Below, in pieces: positions 59,955 to 64,000 of a stretch of 64,000 bases of DNA; position 1 is the stretch's first letter, and each line of letters opens with the position of its first letter. Location: assembly GCA_021464415.1 (NCBI GenBank), contig CM038467.1, forward strand, positions 14,463,411 through 14,527,410, written 5' to 3'. Source of the stretch: Lonicera japonica (lineage: Eukaryota > Streptophyta > Magnoliopsida > Dipsacales > Caprifoliaceae). The position numbers were made by a program, and so were the translations under genes. Below the pieces are notes generated by a model that saw nothing but the letters and a program-made list of their open reading frames with translations, made no database searches and had not been told where the DNA came from.

Positions 59955-60960
59955 GTTCCCGGAAAACGTAGTATTGTCGGACAAAACACTCAGCAGCAAC
60001 ATAGGATTCCCGGAAAACAACTCGGTTGTATCAAAGATTGCCAAAGAACATTAGGCAGCAATATGGGATGCTGGAAAACAGTCAGCCCCATCAAAAGACC
60101 GCCTGAAAACTAGGGATGTTACGTCCAATTCAAAAATCGACCAAACGAACATAACTGATCCGAAAAACCCAGAACCGAAAAAAAATCGAAACCAAAAACG
60201 AGAAAACCGAACCAAAACCGAAAAGTTTGGTTCGGGTTTGGGGCAAACTAATCTAAAACCGAACCGAACTGAACCAAATTATGTATAAGAAAAAAAAATG
60301 TTAATATATACTCTAAGGTCACACATTAATTATACTATAATATAAAAAAATGGTCTTTTATAAGAATATATTCCTTATTAATTGCATATTGTGATAATCT
60401 TAAAAAAAAGTCATTAACGCGTATCCTTATTATTGAATTAACTACATAATGCTAAGATTTTTGTATCACATACATAATGATAAGATAATTCATTATTTTA
60501 TTTAATGTGTTTTATTCTTGTAAACATACAAATAAAATATTAATTAAATAAAAAACATGTTATCTATATGTTTGCTCCTTATTTCCAAAAAATCATGACT
60601 TTAATTTAAATATGAATAATTTCTTACATTACTATTAGTACTACATTGTTATGTTAAATTGATTTAAAAAAAATTGTCAAAACCGAATAAAACCAAACCG
60701 AAAAGTTTGGTTCGAGTTTAGGTTTCGAAGATTTAGAAATTGAAACCAAATTTTTACATTTGGTTTGGGTTTGGGGTACTTTAGTTTCTACCCCGACCAA
60801 AACCAAAAACACCCCTACTGAAAACCACTCGGCTGTATTAAAGTCTGCCGGAGAACATTTGGCAGCAATATGGGATATCGGAAAACAATCAGCCCCATCA
60901 AAAGACTGCTCGAAAAACAATTGGCTACACCTAGGAACAGCTGAAAAACACTAGGCGGCA
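59955..60960. repeat. Tandem array of about 95-bp units, split by a hAT element
   Basis: Units share GGAAAACAACTCGG or similar, ACATTAGGCAGCAATATGGG, GGAAAACAGTCAGCCCCATC and AAAAGACCGCC. Roughly one and a half units precede the hAT insertion at 60,111 and one and a half follow it at 60,826. It forms the body of the LTR element. Repeated ACTCGGCTGTAT-type motifs are the only conserved content. Confidence 0.8.
60111..60817. mobile_element. hAT-type element with exact 8-bp target duplication, second family member
   Basis: Starts TAGGGATGTT, ends AACACCCCTA-like (CACCCCTA). CTGAAAAC flanks both sides exactly (60103-60110 and 60818-60825). Subterminal regions are rich in ACCGAACCAAAACCGAAA-like motifs, as in 5655-6255; the centre is AT-rich. 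707 bp, non-coding. It interrupts the tandem array of the LTR element, so it is the younger insertion. Confidence 0.9.
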
Positions 60961-61254
60961 ATAAAAGAATAGATGCATATAGACCAATGCACCACAAACC
61001 AAAACCAAGTGGCATTAAAGTAGAATCATAGGGGCAACATGAGAAAACTTTGTTCCAAACACTATTGGATAGCCGAACATTTTGCTAAAACTGAAAATAT
61101 GCTACTAGACAAGTCGGTAGCCAAAAAAAATTTTTGAAAAAAGAAAAGGAAAAGAAACTCCTTGACCGGATGGGCGACAAAAGGCCACCCACCGACCGGA
61201 CTAGAGCAACAAAAAGAAGAAAACCCTATGTTAGGATCGTGTCATCTGATACCA

Positions 61255-61460
61255 TGTTAAAACTGAAGGAAGAAAAGAGAATGAATTTCTGGAATAAGTT
61301 AGATTTTTGTTCTCACACAATTACATATATTTATATTATGAGAGTGATACACATTTAAAGCAAGACTAATCACAGTAGTGCATAAATAATGGGATATGGT
61401 GAGCATAAATCCTGGGATATAAATATAATCCCAAGACTTAAGCGAATTTTGTCAATCCCA
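61255..61460 (-). repeat. 5' LTR of the small element
   Basis: Begins TGTTAAAACTGAAGG directly after the primer-binding site and matches the left LTR through GTCAATCCCA. Beyond 61,460 the match is lost, so the outer end is truncated or altered. Confidence 0.7.
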
Positions 61461-61833
61461 TGATTTATGGGATTCATTTACTCCACACAATCAGCCTGCT
61501 GCCAACAATTACAACTGCAAAACATATACATGATAAATCACAACATTTATGTTTCTCCAATTCACACACAGAAAACTGCAGAGCTTTTCTGTTTCCTAGT
61601 AGCACAACAACACAAGAAACTAGTAATTTAACAATTCACAAAAACATAATAGTAATAGCAAATTAGCAATAGACGATCCTACACCTACAGTTAGCTTCTC
61701 TAACCGAAACAAAGTGATGATCTATGATATAAGATCTGAAGCTCCTTCGATCAACATAAGTTTTGGTAGGGGCAGAGAGGAATGAAGCCTAGTATATAAT
61801 CAAACCACTTTAAGTAATTGGTTAGGTGTTAAA
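61461..61833. other. 3' flank of the MAP kinase gene
   Basis: Probably 3' untranslated region and spacer. An open frame at 61,460-61,666 has no family features. Confidence 0.45.
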
Positions 61834-63844
61834 TCAAGCGTGGAGTGCTGCAACTTTTTGCAACCCATCAACCTCTTCGTGCTCAGGAATCGGCTCTTTC
61901 TGCAAAAACAAAATAAGAGAAACAAATTAACAATCACATTTTGTGAGATAGTTGTGCACTTATGTTTTATCATTTAGCATCAAACATTTTGTGAGAAGTT
62001 ACCCCTGAATCTCTTTTTGCTTTCACGCCTATACACTTGGAACTAATACTAGCACTTTTTAATAAGTTTCAAGCACTGCAGTTTGGTTTATTTGGTCCAT
62101 TTTCTGATCCCTCGGGAGGATTTTCAAGTGCTGTAGTAACAGAAGCTGCAGTTTGCTTGTCGACGTCGTTATTTTCAGCAGCATTTTCATCCTTGGGGCC
62201 TGGAACTCGCTCTCTGAATAAAAAGCAGGAACGTAATACGTTACTAAAAAAAATTCAAGAAACTACTAAAAATAAAAATCAGAAAAGCTGTCTTGGTCCG
62301 TTGTTAAAAAAAATCATGAAACTACTTAAACATAAAAATCAGAAAGGCTGTCATTGTGATCTTCCAGATTTATTTAATATCCCTTCTACAGATATTTTTT
62401 TTTTTCTAAAAAAAAATATATGGTAATTGTTGGTTTGAACTTTGGACAAATCATGATACAAAAACAAAGAAATCATTATAAAGAAATAAATGAATGGATG
62501 GCGTAATACTTGAAATTAATGCTAGTGATATATGGATGGATGGTGTAATACTTGAATGAAAATGCCCACAATTACCTTGGTAACGAGGCATGTTGTCTTT
62601 GAAGAGGAGTACTTTTTTCTCCTTTACCATAATGCTCCTCAAGATGGGCAAACTGTCGCTTAAACCGATCAACACCACTAAATGGAAATGAAAGAATAAT
62701 GTTGGATGAGTGAGTATTTAGCAAATTTTTAACAACAAAATTAGAACAAAAGGATTCTGCTTTTGATATAAAACTATTTTGGCAAGCTAAGTACAGCTTT
62801 TATATTTAATATCAGCCTTGAAAATAAAACAATTACCTTGGGTACAAGAAGCTAGTCTGCTCTCCACCACGAAGATACTCCTCAAGCATCTTGGGGTGAT
62901 ACTCTAAAATCTGTTTACTTCAGACAAAATTGATATGAGTATAATAGTTAATGATACCAATCAGGGCAGCAATTCTTAGGCTATAAGGCAAACCTCTCTA
63001 TAAATCAACTCTCTAACGTCATCTTTGGCTAATTTCCTCCTCTCAAACTCAAACTCAAGTTTTGATATGGGTTGAGTGGATGGTTCACGTTCCACATTTG
63101 CCAAACCACGGAAGTAAGGATCAGCAAGTGACTGCAACATAAACATCAAAACTTCAAAAGTATTACAAACACAATATTCCTAAACAATCTGACTACAAGT
63201 CTCTGTGTGTGTCTATGTATGTATATAGCAAAATAGTGAACATTAAAGTTCTATTTAACTGCAAACAAATACCTCCTCAGCCGATGGTCGATCTGTAGGA
63301 TCAAAAGCAAGCAGACGCTCTAGTAGACGAAGAGCCAAAGGATCTGCATTAGGGAACTTCTGTGAAAATGGAACTGGCTGTTTTTTACGCATGCTTAATA
63401 GATACCCTTTTGCCTTTTCATTGCGAATCTGCCGTTTTCATAAAGGAACAAAATTTACGTTTATTTAAAAAAAAAAAAAATTAGGATGAAAACTAACTAA
63501 ACGAGGCATATCCTCATCAATAAAGACCAGTAGTGTATTTTCAGTTCCTGGGCAGTTAAATATGATTAGTATGAATGTACTAACCCCAGAAGTTGCAGTA
63601 TAACGAAATAAACTACAGTCTACAGCAGATAGCTTCTACTTGAAATAAGAAATTCATTCAATGATAGGAATTTAAATTAAAATAGAGAACTGACCCTTGC
63701 AATAGATTCAGGGGATGGAGTTACAAGCAAATCGGTCATGAGATCCAATTGGTGTACCACATTTTTCCCAGGAAACAGTGGTTTCCCACTAAGCATTTCT
63801 GCAAAGATGCATCCAATGCTCCAAATATCAATCACAGGAGTATA
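61834..63844 (-). CDS. MAP kinase, TDY/group D type (3' part), with in-frame stop
   Basis: Exons 63695-63844, 63273-63428, 62994-63131, 62837-62910, 62576-62677, 62003-62213 and 61834-61899 are all in phase; the 5' part lies beyond the window. The visible protein begins in kinase subdomain IX ([17 protein letters not shown]), continues with [36 protein letters not shown] and [16 protein letters not shown], then the long group D tail ([40 protein letters not shown]). MPK8/15-like is likely from gene order. A TGA at 62069-62071 ends translation after PNKPNCSA, yet the frame stays open to the next intron and through a last exon to TGA at 61834-61836. Unusual Val replaces Gly in the usual LLGTPS motif. 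Confidence 0.9.
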
Positions 63845-64000
63845 CTGCAAATTGGAAAACAAGTTAGAAATTGCACGTGTAGCTATAGATGAGACATAAC
63901 AAACAATCATATCAACTACAGAACTTATGTTTTTTTATGCACACTGCAAAACATTTACACGCATATATACAAGGATGACAATGCAAAAATCAGCTTACTT

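Larger units (their letters stand above)
59041..61460 (-). mobile_element. Small non-autonomous LTR retrotransposon (TRIM/LARD-like) with nested insertions
   Basis: Direct repeats (LTRs) start TGTTGAAACT at 59041 and TGTTAAAACT at 61255. The primer-binding site on the minus strand, TGGTATCAGA (complement of 61245-61254), abuts the right LTR; a purine tract on the minus strand, AACTTGAGGGGGAG (59417-59430), abuts the left LTR. So the element reads on the minus strand. The interior has no gag or pol, but a tandem repeat. A SINE (59,221) sits in the left LTR and a hAT element (60,111) in the interior. The right LTR end is not sharp and no target duplication was found. Confidence 0.75.

Overview
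The window is nuclear DNA of a flowering plant, most likely a eudicot. It is AT-rich, its genes contain spliceosomal introns, it carries a plant tRNA-Gly gene, and it is full of plant transposons (Ty1/copia, SINE, hAT, Harbinger, Helitron and MULE types). I reconstructed seven protein-coding genes by joining exons at splice sites and checking reading phase.

Layout of genes. 1-1631 (+): 3' part of a GH1 beta-glucosidase. 1795-4924 (-): EXO1 5'-3' exonuclease, tail to tail with the glucosidase. 14749-14819 (-): tRNA-Gly(GCC). 15252-15461 (+): last-exon relic of an MFT-like gene. 23581-25713 (-): intact MFT (PEBP family). 34169-36836 (+): At4g28100-like GPI-anchored protein, with a frame disturbance in exon 1. 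40049-43553 (-): laccase. 55595-57994 (+): PLS-DYW pentatricopeptide repeat protein. 61834-64000 (-): 3' part of a TDY-type (group D) MAP kinase. EXO1, MFT, laccase and MAP kinase occur in the same order as I recall for AT1G18090, AT1G18100, AT1G18140 and AT1G18150 (MPK8) in Arabidopsis, so the window looks like an old syntenic block stretched by transposons. The genes do not form one pathway; their neighbourhood is inherited.

Layout of mobile DNA. A complete but decayed copia element lies at 8246-13427 (215-bp LTRs, GCATG target duplication). A small non-autonomous LTR element at 59041 to about 61460 has a SINE in one LTR and a hAT element in its body. Exact 8-bp target duplications support hAT-type elements at 5655-6255, 20231-20435 and 60111-60817; near-exact ones support 23815-24903, 30700-31046 and 38072-38412. 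There are two SINE families, a Harbinger MITE, a Helitron candidate, a Pack-MULE candidate, fold-back elements, and several local repeats. Much of 13-23, 26-34, 43-55 and 57-59 kb holds no recognisable gene.

Most notable observations. (1) A hAT element inserted exactly at the intron 3/exon 4 border of MFT, so its target duplication copied the splice acceptor. (2) The MFT protein has Tyr at the site where FT has Tyr, TFL1 has His and typical MFT has Trp. (3) The MAP kinase has an in-frame TGA followed by 43 codons of still-open, correctly phased sequence across another intron. (4) EXO1 appears to use two GC-AG introns. (5) The PPR gene contains an 81-nt in-frame intron without stops. (6) The GPI-anchored protein gene carries two mutually compensating frameshifts. 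I found no CRISPR array, no operon-like cluster and no clearly new biological system.
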